Of a DNA stretch of 57,654 nucleotides, positions 33,153 through 42,975 are shown in pieces; position 1 is the stretch's first letter; the number at the start of each line of letters is the position of its first letter. This DNA is from Bacteroidales bacterium. Lineage in GTDB: Bacteria; Bacteroidota; Bacteroidia; Bacteroidales; Paludibacteraceae. A program made the position numbers and the translations under genes. The stretch spans positions 1 through 57,654 of the forward strand of contig JAATGT010000266.1 in NCBI GenBank assembly GCA_015654525.1. Reading direction: 5' to 3'. A model generated the notes under the pieces. The model was given only the letters and a program-made list of their open reading frames with translations. It did no database searches and was not told where the DNA came from.

Positions 33153-35381
33153 ATGTTTTTATCAAAATACAAATACCTTACAATCAGCATACTTTCTTTG
33201 CTAGTTTTTCCGGTCGCAATTCTGCATTCGGCAACATTAGCATCAACTTCTTCCGACTCAATCCGAACAAATTATATAAACAGAGATCATGTTGATTTAT
33301 CCGACTCGATCATTAATTATGGAAAAGTATTTTTAAATACTCCTTATCGCTATGGTTCAACAGGAACTTCTTCGTTCGATTGCTCTGGATTTACTTCTTA
33401 TGTATACCGAAATTTTGGATATAATCTAGAACGGTGTTCGATTGATCAGTCTCGGCAATTTGAATCTATCGATCGGAATCAATTGAAAAAAGGTGATTTG
33501 GTCTTTTTTTCCGGTCGGCATAAAAGTAAGCAGATTGGACATGTGGGCATTGTTGTTGCAGCTAAAGAAAATGGTGAATTTGAATTTATCCATGCCGCAG
33601 TTCATAAAGGCGTTACAATTTCCAACTCGTCAGAAGAATATTACACAAAACGATTTTTAAAAGCAAGCCGCGTAATAGCTGCCAATCCGATCTTAAAAGT
33701 GGTTCATAAATTAATGAATTTCAGAAGTTCAAAAAATGAACCGGAGGTCCGGAAACAAACACAGCAAGCTTCGGTTCAACAAACTGTTGCTGTTGCACAA
33801 AGTCCGGTTCGACAAGCCAAAAAGGTCATCCCAGCCGAATATCATCATGTCAAATCAGGTGAAACACTTTCGTCAATTGCTCAGAAATATGGGATGACAG
33901 TCGAGGAATTAAAACGAAAGAATAAAATAACAGGAAATAAGCTAAGTCTTAAACAGCGCTTAAAAGTAAAGGATGAAGTAATTACTGTTGAATCAAGAGG
34001 AGGTTCCGGAAATAATTCTTCAGGGTTGGCAGACAATAAGACCAACTCAAGTAGAAATGAGTCTTCCAGATCTGATCAGGATGTTTCGAATAAGCAACCG
34101 GTTGGAGGTGGCTCTCATATCGTAAAAAAGGGTGAATCGCTTTATACCATCGCCAAATTATACAATACTTCGGTAGCGGAATTGAAGAGAATTAATGATC
34201 TTCCCAAAGGAAAACTTCATGCCGGACAGGAAATTAAAGTAAACTCTCAAGCTGATCCTGTGGCAAATAGAAATGAAGTTGCAAAAGCAGAGGTTCCGCA
34301 AAGAGCCACTGTGGGCAAAACTGGAACTCACAAAGTTGTATCGGGTGAATCATTATATAGCATCTCTAAATCATATGATATTCCTGTTGATGAATTGATG
34401 AGAATCAATAATCTTTCTAATAGAAAGCTTCGTGTTGGTCAGGAATTAAGGCTGAATCAAGGTGGGGATGAACCTAAAACCAGAAGTCAGATTGCCGAAA
34501 GACAAGAAAGCAAAGCGGATAAAAAAGGCAATAATAGTAAACCCGAGGCTGCTGAAAAGACCATAACCCACAAGATTAAAAAGGGTGAGAGTCTAATCAC
34601 GATTGCTAAAAACAACAATACTACTGTAGAGGAATTGATGAGAATCAATAATATTCCTAATGGTAAAATCCGTGCCGGTCAGGAATTAAAGATTGCTCAA
34701 AATAGCAGTGAATCAACTAAAAGCATTGTTGCTGAAAGACAAGAAAGTAAAGTAGATAAAAAGACCAATAATAGTAGACCCGAGGCTGCAGAAAAAACTA
34801 TAACTCACAAAATAAAAAAAGGGGAAAGTCTAATCACGATTGCTAAAAACAATAATACCACTGTAGAGGAATTGATGAGAATCAATAATATTCCTAATGG
34901 TAAAATTCGTGCCGGACAGGAACTGAAGATTGCTCATGGTGGTGGAGAACCGGCCAAAAATCTTGTTGCGGACAAACAGGAAGCCAGGCAGGATGGTAAG
35001 AAAAGCAACAAGTCGGAAGAGTCAGGAATGACTGTAAACCATAAAGTCAAACGGGGTGAAAGTCTTATCAGTATTGCTAAGGACAACAATCTCTCTGTTG
35101 ACGAATTGAAAAAGCTCAACAATTTATCCGATTCAAAAATTCGCTTTGGGCAGGAATTAAAATTGACTCAATCTTCTGAAAAATCAAAAAGTTCCTCATC
35201 AAAAGTCGAACGGGAAACTAAATCTAAAAGCATTCAGCACAAGGTAAAGTCGGGTGAATCTTATTATTCTATCGCAAAAGACTACGGATGTACTGTAGAC
35301 GATTTAAAAGACTGGAATAAAAACTCAGGAGGCAAGATTAAAGTAGGAGAGACGGTTATTGTTCATGCTAAAAGCAAATAG
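33153..35381 (+). CDS. Secreted NlpC/P60 endopeptidase with seven LysM repeats
   Basis: This cell-wall hydrolase probably cuts murein peptide stems (gamma-D-Glu to diaminopimelate). From the ATG at 33153 the product is 742 residues with a signal peptide (KYKYLTISILSLLVFPVAILHSA). The NlpC/P60 domain spans about 50-180, with the catalytic Cys in SSFDCSGFTSY, the His in IGHVGIVVA and a third polar residue in EFIHAAVHKG. Seven LysM peptidoglycan-binding modules follow, each of the form HkvkkGESLxxIAk...LkxiNNl...GQELK, separated by Ser/Lys/Asn-rich linkers. Modules four and five and their linker are almost identical, which shows a recent tandem duplication. Confidence 0.92.
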   Translation: MFLSKYKYLTISILSLLVFPVAILHSATLASTSSDSIRTNYINRDHVDLSDSIINYGKVFLNTPYRYGSTGTSSFDCSGFTSYVYRNFGYNLERCSIDQSRQFESIDRNQLKKGDLVFFSGRHKSKQIGHVGIVVAAKENGEFEFIHAAVHKGVTISNSSEEYYTKRFLKASRVIAANPILKVVHKLMNFRSSKNEPEVRKQTQQASVQQTVAVAQSPVRQAKKVIPAEYHHVKSGETLSSIAQKYGMTVEELKRKNKITGNKLSLKQRLKVKDEVITVESRGGSGNNSSGLADNKTNSSRNESSRSDQDVSNKQPVGGGSHIVKKGESLYTIAKLYNTSVAELKRINDLPKGKLHAGQEIKVNSQADPVANRNEVAKAEVPQRATVGKTGTHKVVSGESLYSISKSYDIPVDELMRINNLSNRKLRVGQELRLNQGGDEPKTRSQIAERQESKADKKGNNSKPEAAEKTITHKIKKGESLITIAKNNNTTVEELMRINNIPNGKIRAGQELKIAQNSSESTKSIVAERQESKVDKKTNNSRPEAAEKTITHKIKKGESLITIAKNNNTTVEELMRINNIPNGKIRAGQELKIAHGGGEPAKNLVADKQEARQDGKKSNKSEESGMTVNHKVKRGESLISIAKDNNLSVDELKKLNNLSDSKIRFGQELKLTQSSEKSKSSSSKVERETKSKSIQHKVKSGESYYSIAKDYGCTVDDLKDWNKNSGGKIKVGETVIVHAKSK
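34497..34938 (+). repeat. Tandem duplication of a LysM-linker unit within the hydrolase gene
   Basis: About 204 bp at 34497-34700 recur at 34735-34938 with scattered silent and a few coding changes. Each unit encodes the linker RQESK-DKK-NNS-PEAAEK and a LysM module with IRAGQELKIA. Confidence 0.85.
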
Positions 35382-35396
35382 TATAACTCTGCTCTT

Positions 35397-36119
35397 CTAA
35401 TCAAATAAACTCTGTAATACGTCAAGCGAGTGTAGCTTCTGAAATTCGGGAATGTGTAGTCGGTAATAGTCAATGATACCTTTGAGCAAAAGAACCCGAT
35501 TCTCGCGTGTATAAATCAATTTATGCATGCTTGTGAAGTCGGCTTGCAATGCCTGACTGAAAGCAGTAGTTACTTCAGGTTGCAAAAAATGGATGTGTAG
35601 CGGTTTTTCATTCCGAAAAACTCCGTTCATTAAATCAAAATACTTGCCGGTTGCTTCTATCTGGTTTGGTTCGAAGCCTAAATAACGTGTCAACTTGAGT
35701 AAAAAGATAAGATGAAAATTGGCTATTCCTTCCTCGCAGCAATCCAGCTGCTGAATAGAATTCTCAAGAAACAAGAACAAATTCTCATCCGGTTCCGTTT
35801 GTCGTAGTGTGCGGAAAAGAACCTCGGATAGAAATAATGCTAAAGAGTTTTTTACCGGATTAAATGGAATACCACTAAACGGGTGTTCCATTCTGATATC
35901 TTTTATTCGTTGAATTTCTCTGCCTGGTGAATGAAAGACAACCATTTCCACGATCGAAAGAGGTTGCAGAAACGCCGCCCGGACTATCGACTTCTTTTTA
36001 TTTACGCCGTGAACCATGTAGGAAATACGTCCGAATTGTTGCGTGTAAACCGTAATGATGGTTGACGAGTCGGTGTGTTTTATAGAATGAAGTACAATTC
36101 CAGCGGTTTTGATCTGCAT
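35397..36119 (-). CDS. recO: DNA repair protein RecO
   Basis: RecO works with RecR and RecF to load RecA on gapped DNA coated by SSB. The 240-residue protein has the N-terminal OB fold (KTAGIVLHSIKHTDSSTIITVYTQQFGRISYMVHG) and a helical C-terminal domain with LLKLTRYLGFEPNQ. As in many Bacteroidota, the zinc cysteine cluster of other RecO proteins is not evident. A minus-strand -7 box TATATTTG (36138-36145) lies 18 bp before the start codon. The stop is 15 bp from the convergent hydrolase gene. Confidence 0.92.
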   Translation of the reverse strand: MQIKTAGIVLHSIKHTDSSTIITVYTQQFGRISYMVHGVNKKKSIVRAAFLQPLSIVEMVVFHSPGREIQRIKDIRMEHPFSGIPFNPVKNSLALFLSEVLFRTLRQTEPDENLFLFLENSIQQLDCCEEGIANFHLIFLLKLTRYLGFEPNQIEATGKYFDLMNGVFRNEKPLHIHFLQPEVTTAFSQALQADFTSMHKLIYTRENRVLLLKGIIDYYRLHIPEFQKLHSLDVLQSLFD

Positions 36120-36261
36120 AAAAATCTGTTTAGACTACAAATATAGCAATAATATTGCTTGAAAAATGATTGTGAATGTATGAGTGTTTTTACTTGGAAA
36201 CTTTCTAATCATTGATAAATAGTAAATTACGGGAAATAAATAAATATTTATTGGAAAGGTA

Positions 36262-36291
36262 TTGCCAATTCAAAAAAGTGCCGTATATTTG
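36262..36291 (+). promoter_or_regulatory. Promoter of tRNA-Glu and rpsT
   Basis: TTG (36262-36264) and TATATTTG (36284-36291) are 19 bp apart, a good Bacteroidota promoter, 46 bp before the tRNA. Confidence 0.7.
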
Positions 36292-36337
36292 CACCCGCAA
36301 TTGAGAACAACTACTCACTGCTACAATGACCATTAAT

Positions 36338-36409
36338 GGTCCCTTCGTCTATCGGTTAGGACGCCAGGTTTTCATCCTGGAAAGAGGGGTTCGACTCCCC
36401 TAGGGACTA
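36338..36409 (+). tRNA. tRNA-Glu (TTC anticodon)
   Basis: The 72-nt sequence folds into a full cloverleaf. The acceptor GGTCCCT pairs with AGGGACT, the anticodon stem is CCAGG/CCTGG around the loop TTTTCAT (anticodon TTC), and the T arm is GAGGGGTTCGACTCCCC. No CCA is encoded (CAAAA follows). It shares a promoter with rpsT, which starts 42 bp downstream. Confidence 0.97.
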
Positions 36410-36450
36410 CAAAAAGAATACGAAATTTAAAGACTAAAATAAAGATTGAG

Positions 36451-36705
36451 ATGGCAAATCATAAATCATCGATTAAAAGAATACGTCAAGCTGACAAGAA
36501 AAAATTGCACAACCGCTATTATGCAAAAACAGCTCGTAATGCTGTGCGTAAATTGCGTATTACTGCTGACAAAACTGTAGCTACAGAAATGTTGCCAAAG
36601 ATCAGTGCTATGTTGGACAAGTTGGCTAAACGTAATATTATACATAAAAACAAAGCAAGCAACTTGAAATCGAAGTTAGCTGTTTATGTGAACAAATTAG
36701 CATAA
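36451..36705 (+). CDS. rpsT: 30S ribosomal protein S20
   Basis: S20 binds 16S rRNA early in assembly of the small subunit. The 84-residue, strongly basic protein begins [25 protein letters not shown] and ends with [19 protein letters not shown], the family pattern. It follows tRNA-Glu on one transcript and is closed by a strong terminator. Confidence 0.97.
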   Translation: MANHKSSIKRIRQADKKKLHNRYYAKTARNAVRKLRITADKTVATEMLPKISAMLDKLAKRNIIHKNKASNLKSKLAVYVNKLA

Positions 36706-36726
36706 TTGCGTCTTGGAATTATACAG

Positions 36727-36758
36727 AAGCCCTTTTCCAATTGGAAAAGGGCTTTTTT
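36727..36758 (+). terminator. rpsT terminator
   Basis: A 12-bp perfect stem (36727-36738 with 36743-36754) has the loop AATT and continues into a T-run. Confidence 0.9.
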
Positions 36759-36856
36759 GTCGTAGCTTTATTTTTTCAGGCTAAAGCTACTATTCTTTTT
36801 TTATGATGTATCTGGAAGATTGGGTTGACATTGATTCTACTTAACTTTAGTTCTTC

Positions 36857-39709
36857 TTAATGAGCTTCCAGCCAGTTAGAGCCAATGCCGCAATCGGCAA
36901 TAAGCGGAACTTGTAGTTTAATAGCATCTTCCATCTCTTCTACTACCATTTTTTTTGCTCTGTTTATTTCGGAATTTGGAACAGTAAAGTTCAATTCGTC
37001 ATGAACCTGCATAGTCATTTTGGTTTGCAGACCTTCGTCTTCGATTCGTTTCTGAATGCGAACCATGGCTATTTTGATAATATCGGCAGCCGTGCCCTGA
37101 ATAGGAGCGTTAATGGCATTTCGCTCGGCAAAGCCACGGACTATGCTATTTTGTGAGTTTATGTCGGGCAAAAATCGTTTGCGACCAAATAAAGTTTCTA
37201 CATACCCCATTTCTTTAGCCCGTTGAATACTGGTATCCATATATTTTTTTACGTCCGGGTAAGTGGTGAAATAACCGTCAATTAGCTCTTTGGCTTCAGC
37301 CCTGGGAATACCTAACCGATCGGATAGTCCGAATACAGAAATACCATAAATAATACCGAAGTTAGCTGTCTTAGCTTTGCGGCGCATATCCGAAGTGACT
37401 TCTTCTAATGGAATCTTGTAAATCTTTGCTGCGGTAGCTGTATGGATATCATGCCCACTATTAAATGCTTCGAGCATATTAGTATCTCCACTTAGGTGAG
37501 CCATAATCCGGAGTTCGATCTGCGAATAATCTGCGCTGAGAAAGACGCTGTCGGCGTCAGGAATAAAGGCCTTGCGAATTTCTTTGCCCTGTGCATCGCG
37601 AATAGGAATGTTCTGCAAATTCGGATTGGTGGAACTGAGCCGGCCGGTAGCAGCCACGGTTTGGTTGTAGGAAGTGTGAACTTTCCCTGTAACCGGACTG
37701 ATAAGTTGTGGCAAAGCATCGATATAGGTACTCAGTAACTTTTTCAGTCCGCGATAATCTAAAATTTTGCCAATGATAGGGTGTTTCGAACGGATTTTTT
37801 CCAATACATCTTCTGATGTGGAGTATTGTCCTGTTTTTGTCTTCTTGGCTTTATCATCCAGCTTTAATCGATCGAACAAAATTTCGCCAACCTGCATGGG
37901 AGAACTTACATTAAACTCAAAGCCGGCAATCGTATGAATTTCTTTTTCAAGCTTAAGCATTTCTTCCGTCAGGATTTCAGAGCTCTGACGTAATGCCTCA
38001 CTGTCAATCCGTACACCGGTTCGTTCCATGATGGCTAAGACACGCATCAGTGGCATTTCTATTTCGTAGAAAAGATTTTCGAGTCCATTGGATTTTAGTT
38101 CTTTCTCCAGAACTTGTTTTAATCGAAAGGTCACATCCGCATCTTCGGCTGCATAATCGCATAGCTTCTGAATATCCACTGAGCGAATATCGGCCTGATT
38201 TTTTCCTTTTGATCCAACCAGATCTTCGAAATGGATGGTTCGGTATTTGAGGTATATTTCGGCCAGATAATCCATTCCGTGGCGCAACTCTGGTTGAACC
38301 AAGTAATGCGCAATCATGGTGTCAAATAATTTTCCCTTCAGATCGATGCCATATTGCGCGAGCATTAAAAGATCGAATTTTATGTTTTGCCCAATCTTTT
38401 CAATCTGATTATTTTCGAATACAGCTTTGAACTCATGTAAAACTTCATGAGCTTCAGCTTTATTTGTCGGTAGCGAGACATAATATGCTTCCCCTTCGAC
38501 AAACGAAAAAGAAAGACCTACCAAATCAGAGCTGAACATGTTCAATCCTGTTGTTTCGGTATCGAAGCAAAATGATTGTTGGATAAAGAGCTTTGAAATC
38601 AGGTTAGATCGCTTAATTTTATTGTCGATAAGTATATAGTTGTGAGGAGTATCATTTATCGATCTCAGACCTGTGAAATTTTCATCCAAAGAAGCTGGCT
38701 GTTGGCTAACAACAGGCTTAGCAGGTTCGGCCAGTTTTTCGGGAGCTTCGAAATCGTCGAACAAAGACATTTGCCCCATACTTTTTTTTGCTTTTGCAAA
38801 GCTGATGCTTGGCAGTGACTGATCGGGAGGAAGGGACGAAAATGGATTAGTTCCAACCTTGGCGGACATAGTCCGGAACTCCAGTTCGTCGAATAAAGCA
38901 CGTAACTCGGGTTCATTTCTTGGCTCGATCTCCAGACTTTTTTCATCAAAGTCGATAGGAACATCAATTTTGATGGTGGCCAGAAATCGGGAGAAAATAA
39001 TTTGTTCTTTGTTTTCTTCTATCTTTGTTTTCAAAGCCCCTTTTAGCTCGTTTGTGCGGTTAAGTAAGGAATCAATACTCCCGAATTCTTTCAGGAGTTT
39101 TACGGCGGTTTTTTCACCAACACCCGGGCAGCCCGGAATATTGTCGGATGCATCGCCCATCAACCCGAGTAAATCGATTACCTGTTCGTGGCTGTCTAAA
39201 TCATATTTGGCTTTTACTTCCGTTGGTCCCATTATTTCAAAGCCTCCGGTATGTTTGGGACGATACATGAAGATGTGGTCGGAAACTAATTGCCCGTAAT
39301 CTTTATCGGGCGTGAGCATGAAAACCTCAAAACCGGCTTGCTCTGCTTTTTTAGCCATGGTGCCGATTACATCATCGGCTTCGTAACCTGCAACTTCGAG
39401 TGCCGGAATATTATAAGCTTTGATGAGATCTTTGATAATGGGCACAGCCAAGCGTATGTCCTCGGGAGTTGCTTCGCGTTGCGCCTTGTATTGTTCGAAG
39501 GCTTCGTGACGAAAAGTCTTTCCTTTTGGATCGAATGCAACAGCAATATGAGTCGGTTTTTCGCGTTTTAATACATCCTCGAGTGTATTCACAAAACCAA
39601 AGATGGCTGAGGTGTTCAGCCCTTTAGAATTGAATCGAGGGTTGCGGATAAAGGCATAGTAGGATCTATATATGATGGCATAAGCATCAATCAAAAATAA
39701 CTTTTTCAT
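36857..39709 (-). CDS. polA: DNA polymerase I
   Basis: PolA fills repair gaps and removes Okazaki primers. The 950-residue protein has all three domains. The 5'-3' exonuclease (about 1-290) carries AGYEADDVIGT and GLMGDASDNIPG. The 3'-5' exonuclease (about 345-530) keeps its acidic residues in FDTETTGLN, so proofreading should work. The polymerase part (about 560-950) has SADYSQIELRIMAHLSGD (motif A), RRKAKTANFGIIYG (motif B) and MQVHDELNF (motif C). It is monocistronic on the minus strand, between rpsT and a prenyl synthase gene. Confidence 0.97.
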   Translation of the reverse strand: MKKLFLIDAYAIIYRSYYAFIRNPRFNSKGLNTSAIFGFVNTLEDVLKREKPTHIAVAFDPKGKTFRHEAFEQYKAQREATPEDIRLAVPIIKDLIKAYNIPALEVAGYEADDVIGTMAKKAEQAGFEVFMLTPDKDYGQLVSDHIFMYRPKHTGGFEIMGPTEVKAKYDLDSHEQVIDLLGLMGDASDNIPGCPGVGEKTAVKLLKEFGSIDSLLNRTNELKGALKTKIEENKEQIIFSRFLATIKIDVPIDFDEKSLEIEPRNEPELRALFDELEFRTMSAKVGTNPFSSLPPDQSLPSISFAKAKKSMGQMSLFDDFEAPEKLAEPAKPVVSQQPASLDENFTGLRSINDTPHNYILIDNKIKRSNLISKLFIQQSFCFDTETTGLNMFSSDLVGLSFSFVEGEAYYVSLPTNKAEAHEVLHEFKAVFENNQIEKIGQNIKFDLLMLAQYGIDLKGKLFDTMIAHYLVQPELRHGMDYLAEIYLKYRTIHFEDLVGSKGKNQADIRSVDIQKLCDYAAEDADVTFRLKQVLEKELKSNGLENLFYEIEMPLMRVLAIMERTGVRIDSEALRQSSEILTEEMLKLEKEIHTIAGFEFNVSSPMQVGEILFDRLKLDDKAKKTKTGQYSTSEDVLEKIRSKHPIIGKILDYRGLKKLLSTYIDALPQLISPVTGKVHTSYNQTVAATGRLSSTNPNLQNIPIRDAQGKEIRKAFIPDADSVFLSADYSQIELRIMAHLSGDTNMLEAFNSGHDIHTATAAKIYKIPLEEVTSDMRRKAKTANFGIIYGISVFGLSDRLGIPRAEAKELIDGYFTTYPDVKKYMDTSIQRAKEMGYVETLFGRKRFLPDINSQNSIVRGFAERNAINAPIQGTAADIIKIAMVRIQKRIEDEGLQTKMTMQVHDELNFTVPNSEINRAKKMVVEEMEDAIKLQVPLIADCGIGSNWLEAH

Positions 39710-39858
39710 GAAATCTATAATTTACAAATGCAGTACAGGTTTGAGAAAAACAAACGGTCTGGCTAAAGTGGTTGAGCGTAAAATTTGTTTTGACTGTAAA
39801 AGTAATTAAAAATTGCACAGAAATAAACCCTGACAGTTAAACAAACGGCAAAATTGTT

Positions 39859-39866
39859 TACTTTTG
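39859..39866 (+). promoter_or_regulatory. -7 promoter box of the polyprenyl synthase gene
   Basis: TACTTTTG followed by CAG matches the consensus and lies 15 bp before the ATG at 39881. It is inside the open frame that begins at 39854, supporting the later start. Confidence 0.55.
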
Positions 39867-39880
39867 CAGTACACACCAAT

Positions 39881-40867
39881 ATGAATGTTCAGATGAACTT
39901 TATTGAAAACATTAAAGAACCAATTATCCATGAAATGCAGGCGTTTGCGAAAACATTTGCCGAGGCTCTCAAAACGGATAACCCAATGCTTGAGTCTGTA
40001 AATGAATACGTACTCCAAAAAAGCGGAAAACAATTACGTCCAATGTTAGCGCTTCTGTCGGCAAAATTGTGCGGCGAGGTGAATGAAGCAACGATCGTTT
40101 CGGCTCTTTCGTTAGAATTGTTACATACTGCCAGTTTAATTCACGATGATGTGGTGGATGATACGCTGGAACGCCGTGGAAAGCCTTCGATAAATGCTCG
40201 TTGGACTAATAAGATAGCCATTCTTTCGGGGGATTACATTTTATCTAAAGCACTTGTTTATGCTACTAAAACAAATGATCTGGCAATTTTAAAATCAATT
40301 GCGAATATTGGTATGCAACTTTCGGACGGAGAATTACTTCAATTGGTGAATGCTCAGATTTCTAAAACTTCGGAAGCCAATTATTTTAATATTATCAGAA
40401 AAAAAACAGCTTTGCTGTTCTCCACGTGCACCGAAGTTGGTGGCTTGTCGGTGAAAGCGGACAATAAGTCGTTGGCGCATCTTCGTGATTTTGGCGAATA
40501 TCTGGGCATTTGTTTCCAGATAAAAGATGATATTTTTGATTATTTTGAAGACATACAAATAGGAAAGCCAACCGGAAACGACATCCGTGATGGAAAAGTG
40601 ACGCTACCCCTTATTTATGCTTTGCTCAATACGGTTGGTAGTGAAAGAGATCATGTATTATCTATGATTGATAATAAAGATTTTACTTCCGAAAACATTC
40701 ATGCGATAACTCAATTTGCACATGATAACGGAGGTGTTGATTATGCCTTGTCGCAAATGGACAAATACAAAAAGAAAGCCATCGATGAACTCAATGGCTT
40801 TGTAGATAGCGATGTTAAGAGGTCGCTTATTTTAAGTGCTGAATATGCGGCGTCGCGCAAGATCTAA
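39881..40867 (+). CDS. Polyprenyl diphosphate synthase (trans-type)
   Basis: This enzyme adds isopentenyl units to an allylic diphosphate to make long chains, probably for menaquinone. Two Asp-rich motifs are present: HDDVVDDTLERRG near residue 88 and KDDIFDYFED near residue 215, with the upstream KSGKQLRPML. The start is set at ATG 39881, downstream of a promoter box; an ATG at 39893 is an alternative. The chain length cannot be told, so octaprenyl synthase (ispB-like) is a guess. It is convergent with deoC, with 9 bp between stops. Confidence 0.9.
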   Translation: MNVQMNFIENIKEPIIHEMQAFAKTFAEALKTDNPMLESVNEYVLQKSGKQLRPMLALLSAKLCGEVNEATIVSALSLELLHTASLIHDDVVDDTLERRGKPSINARWTNKIAILSGDYILSKALVYATKTNDLAILKSIANIGMQLSDGELLQLVNAQISKTSEANYFNIIRKKTALLFSTCTEVGGLSVKADNKSLAHLRDFGEYLGICFQIKDDIFDYFEDIQIGKPTGNDIRDGKVTLPLIYALLNTVGSERDHVLSMIDNKDFTSENIHAITQFAHDNGGVDYALSQMDKYKKKAIDELNGFVDSDVKRSLILSAEYAASRKI

Positions 40868-40876
40868 ATCTAGGGA

Positions 40877-41755
40877 TTAGAAATATTTCACTTCTTTTTC
40901 TTCAATAGAACTCAAGAGGTTGTTTGCCAAACGACTTGCTCCGAAACGGAACATGGCATTGTTCAACCAGTCTTTACCCAAGACTTCCTTCACGATGGTG
41001 TAATGTTTTATTGCATCTTCGGTGGTAGATATTCCTCCGGCAGGTTTATAGCTCACTTTTACGCCTGTTTTCTGGTGCCACTCTTTGATGGCTTGGCACA
41101 TTACGTAAGTAGCCTCAACGGTTGCTGCTACCGGAATTTTACCGGTTGACGTTTTGATGAAATCAGCACCTGCATTCATAGCCAGTATTGATGCTTTTTT
41201 GATATTTGAAGGCGATTTCAACGCTCCGGTTTCCAAAATAACTTTTAAGTGCGAGTCGCGGCATGAAGATTTTATTTCGGTTATTTCTTCGTGAACTTCT
41301 TCATAATTACCTTCCAAAAATTTACCGATAGAAATTACAACATCTATTTCTGTAGCACCTTCGAGCACTGCCATGGCGACTTCGGCAATTTTTACTTCGA
41401 TAAAGGTTTGCGAAGCCGGAAAGCCGGCAGCTACTGAGGCGATGCCGATATTTTCAGTCAGGTGTTCTTTAACCACAGAAACTAAAGCCGGATATACGCA
41501 GATGGCAGCCACATTAGGCAATTTAGGATAAACGGCTTTGAAGCCATTTACTTTTTCCACCATAGCGATGATTTCGGCGTGCGTATCGGTTCCGTTTAGC
41601 GATGTCAGGTCAATCTGGCTCAGACATTGTTTGTACACTTCTACATTGTCGTTTTCGGCATAATGATTTGCCAGAATTTTATCTATGTCTTGTTTTACAC
41701 TTTCGTCGGTTATATTGCAATTGTATTGCTTAAAGAGGTCGTCAAATTTGCTCAT
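40877..41755 (-). CDS. deoC: Deoxyribose-phosphate aldolase
   Basis: DeoC splits 2-deoxyribose 5-phosphate to glyceraldehyde 3-phosphate and acetaldehyde in deoxynucleoside breakdown. The 292-residue TIM barrel has the Schiff-base lysine in ADFIKTSTGKIPVAAT and the second catalytic lysine in VSYKPAGGI. EIDVVISIGKFLEGNYE is also typical. It is the last gene of a minus-strand group with a MazG-like gene and a phosphatidylserine decarboxylase gene upstream. Confidence 0.94.
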   Translation of the reverse strand: MSKFDDLFKQYNCNITDESVKQDIDKILANHYAENDNVEVYKQCLSQIDLTSLNGTDTHAEIIAMVEKVNGFKAVYPKLPNVAAICVYPALVSVVKEHLTENIGIASVAAGFPASQTFIEVKIAEVAMAVLEGATEIDVVISIGKFLEGNYEEVHEEITEIKSSCRDSHLKVILETGALKSPSNIKKASILAMNAGADFIKTSTGKIPVAATVEATYVMCQAIKEWHQKTGVKVSYKPAGGISTTEDAIKHYTIVKEVLGKDWLNNAMFRFGASRLANNLLSSIEEKEVKYF

Positions 41756-41809
41756 ATTGGTTGGAGTTATGGGCCCAAACCCCTGGAAGGGGCATAAAGG
41801 TCAGTTTAT

Positions 41810-42136
41810 TTATTTCAGTTTTTCGTTTTCCAGATGACGAGTTTTGTCGCGGTCTGTTTTTTTTAGCATGTTTTTTTCAAATGCTTCGGTGAGGTTAATA
41901 CCGGTTTGGTTGGCCATACAAATGAGTACCCAAAGTACGTCGGCCATTTCATCGGCCAGATTGGCATCTAAATCAGATTTTTTAAAAGACTGATCGCCAT
42001 AAGTGCGGCTTACGACGCGTGCAAGTTCACCCACTTCTTCGGTAAGAATGGCCATGTTGGTCAACTCGCTGAAGTAGCGAACGCCGTAGGTTTTAATCCA
42101 TTCGTCGACTTGTTTTTGAGCTTCTTCCAGAGTCAT
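41810..42136 (-). CDS. MazG-like nucleotide pyrophosphohydrolase
   Basis: The 108-residue all-alpha NTP pyrophosphatase has the metal-binding motifs ILTEEVGELARVV (ExxE) and ANLADEMADVLWVLICMA (ExxD). Enzymes of this kind hydrolyse non-standard or excess nucleoside triphosphates. The ATG abuts the stop of the upstream psd gene, with no gap between 42136 and 42137, so translation is probably coupled. Confidence 0.9.
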   Translation of the reverse strand: MTLEEAQKQVDEWIKTYGVRYFSELTNMAILTEEVGELARVVSRTYGDQSFKKSDLDANLADEMADVLWVLICMANQTGINLTEAFEKNMLKKTDRDKTRHLENEKLK

Positions 42137-42811
42137 TTAATCTTCGTTTAATCGGGCAATGATGGTTTCGTTACCGGTGGTTGAGTCGCCTACTTGTACA
42201 AAAATTTCGGTACCAACGGGGAAGAATAAATCGACACGGGAACCGAATTTGATAAATCCCAGATGTTCGTTGAGATGACATTTTTTACCCGGATGTGCAT
42301 AGGTTACAATGCGGCGGGCTAATGCTCCTGCAATTTGGCGAACAAGAATCTGGGTTTTGCCTTCCGATTCGAGTACGACGGTAGAGCGTTCGTTTTCGTG
42401 ACTAGATTTCGGTAAAAAAGCTGCCATATGTCGTCCGCTATGGTGAACTGATTTGATAACAGTTCCTTTTACCGGATACCAGTTGGCATGTACATTGAAA
42501 ACCGACATGAAGATAGAGACCTGAATACGTTTGTCTCCAAAATATTCCAACTCATCTGTTGGTTCAACCACCACTATAGTTCCATCGGCAGGAGCTACCA
42601 CCAGACTTGGGTCATCGATATACACTTTGCGCGGAGGATTGCGGAAAAAATAGGCAAAGAAGAACAGGAGTAAAGCCGAAATAATGCAGTTGATTATGGG
42701 CAATAATCCAAATGTAAAATGAGTGTAAATATACAAGTTGACGAATAAGAGGACTAAAGCCAATGTGCTTAAAATTAATCGACCCTCCTTGTGAATTCTT
42801 ACGTATCTCAT
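42137..42811 (-). CDS. psd: Phosphatidylserine decarboxylase
   Basis: Psd makes phosphatidylethanolamine from phosphatidylserine at the inner membrane. The 224-residue protein is the short type. Two N-terminal membrane helices (about 13-30 and 37-57) precede the catalytic part with VAPADGTIVVVE, FMSVFNVHANWYPVKGTV and the self-cleavage site FIKFGSRVDLF, where the serine of GS becomes the pyruvoyl group. The neighbour normally expected, phosphatidylserine synthase, is not seen; instead the gene abuts a MazG-like gene. Confidence 0.93.
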   Translation of the reverse strand: MRYVRIHKEGRLILSTLALVLLFVNLYIYTHFTFGLLPIINCIISALLLFFFAYFFRNPPRKVYIDDPSLVVAPADGTIVVVEPTDELEYFGDKRIQVSIFMSVFNVHANWYPVKGTVIKSVHHSGRHMAAFLPKSSHENERSTVVLESEGKTQILVRQIAGALARRIVTYAHPGKKCHLNEHLGFIKFGSRVDLFFPVGTEIFVQVGDSTTGNETIIARLNED

Positions 42812-42944
42812 GTTGTTCTGTGTTTTTTTATCAAAAATAATAATGCGTAACGGGAATTACCACCGCGTTAGTAGGTGTTGTTAGTTTTATTTGTGAAACA
42901 AAAGTAACGAAAAAGAATCAGTGTTGCAAGGGAATGTCGGAAAC

Positions 42945-42975
42945 TTTTCTAATCCGACAGAATTGATTAACTTTG
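42945..42975 (+). promoter_or_regulatory. purB promoter
   Basis: TTTT (42945-42948) and TAACTTTG (42968-42975) are 19 bp apart. The leader to purB would be about 130 nt, long enough for regulation, but no known riboswitch was recognised. Confidence 0.5.
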
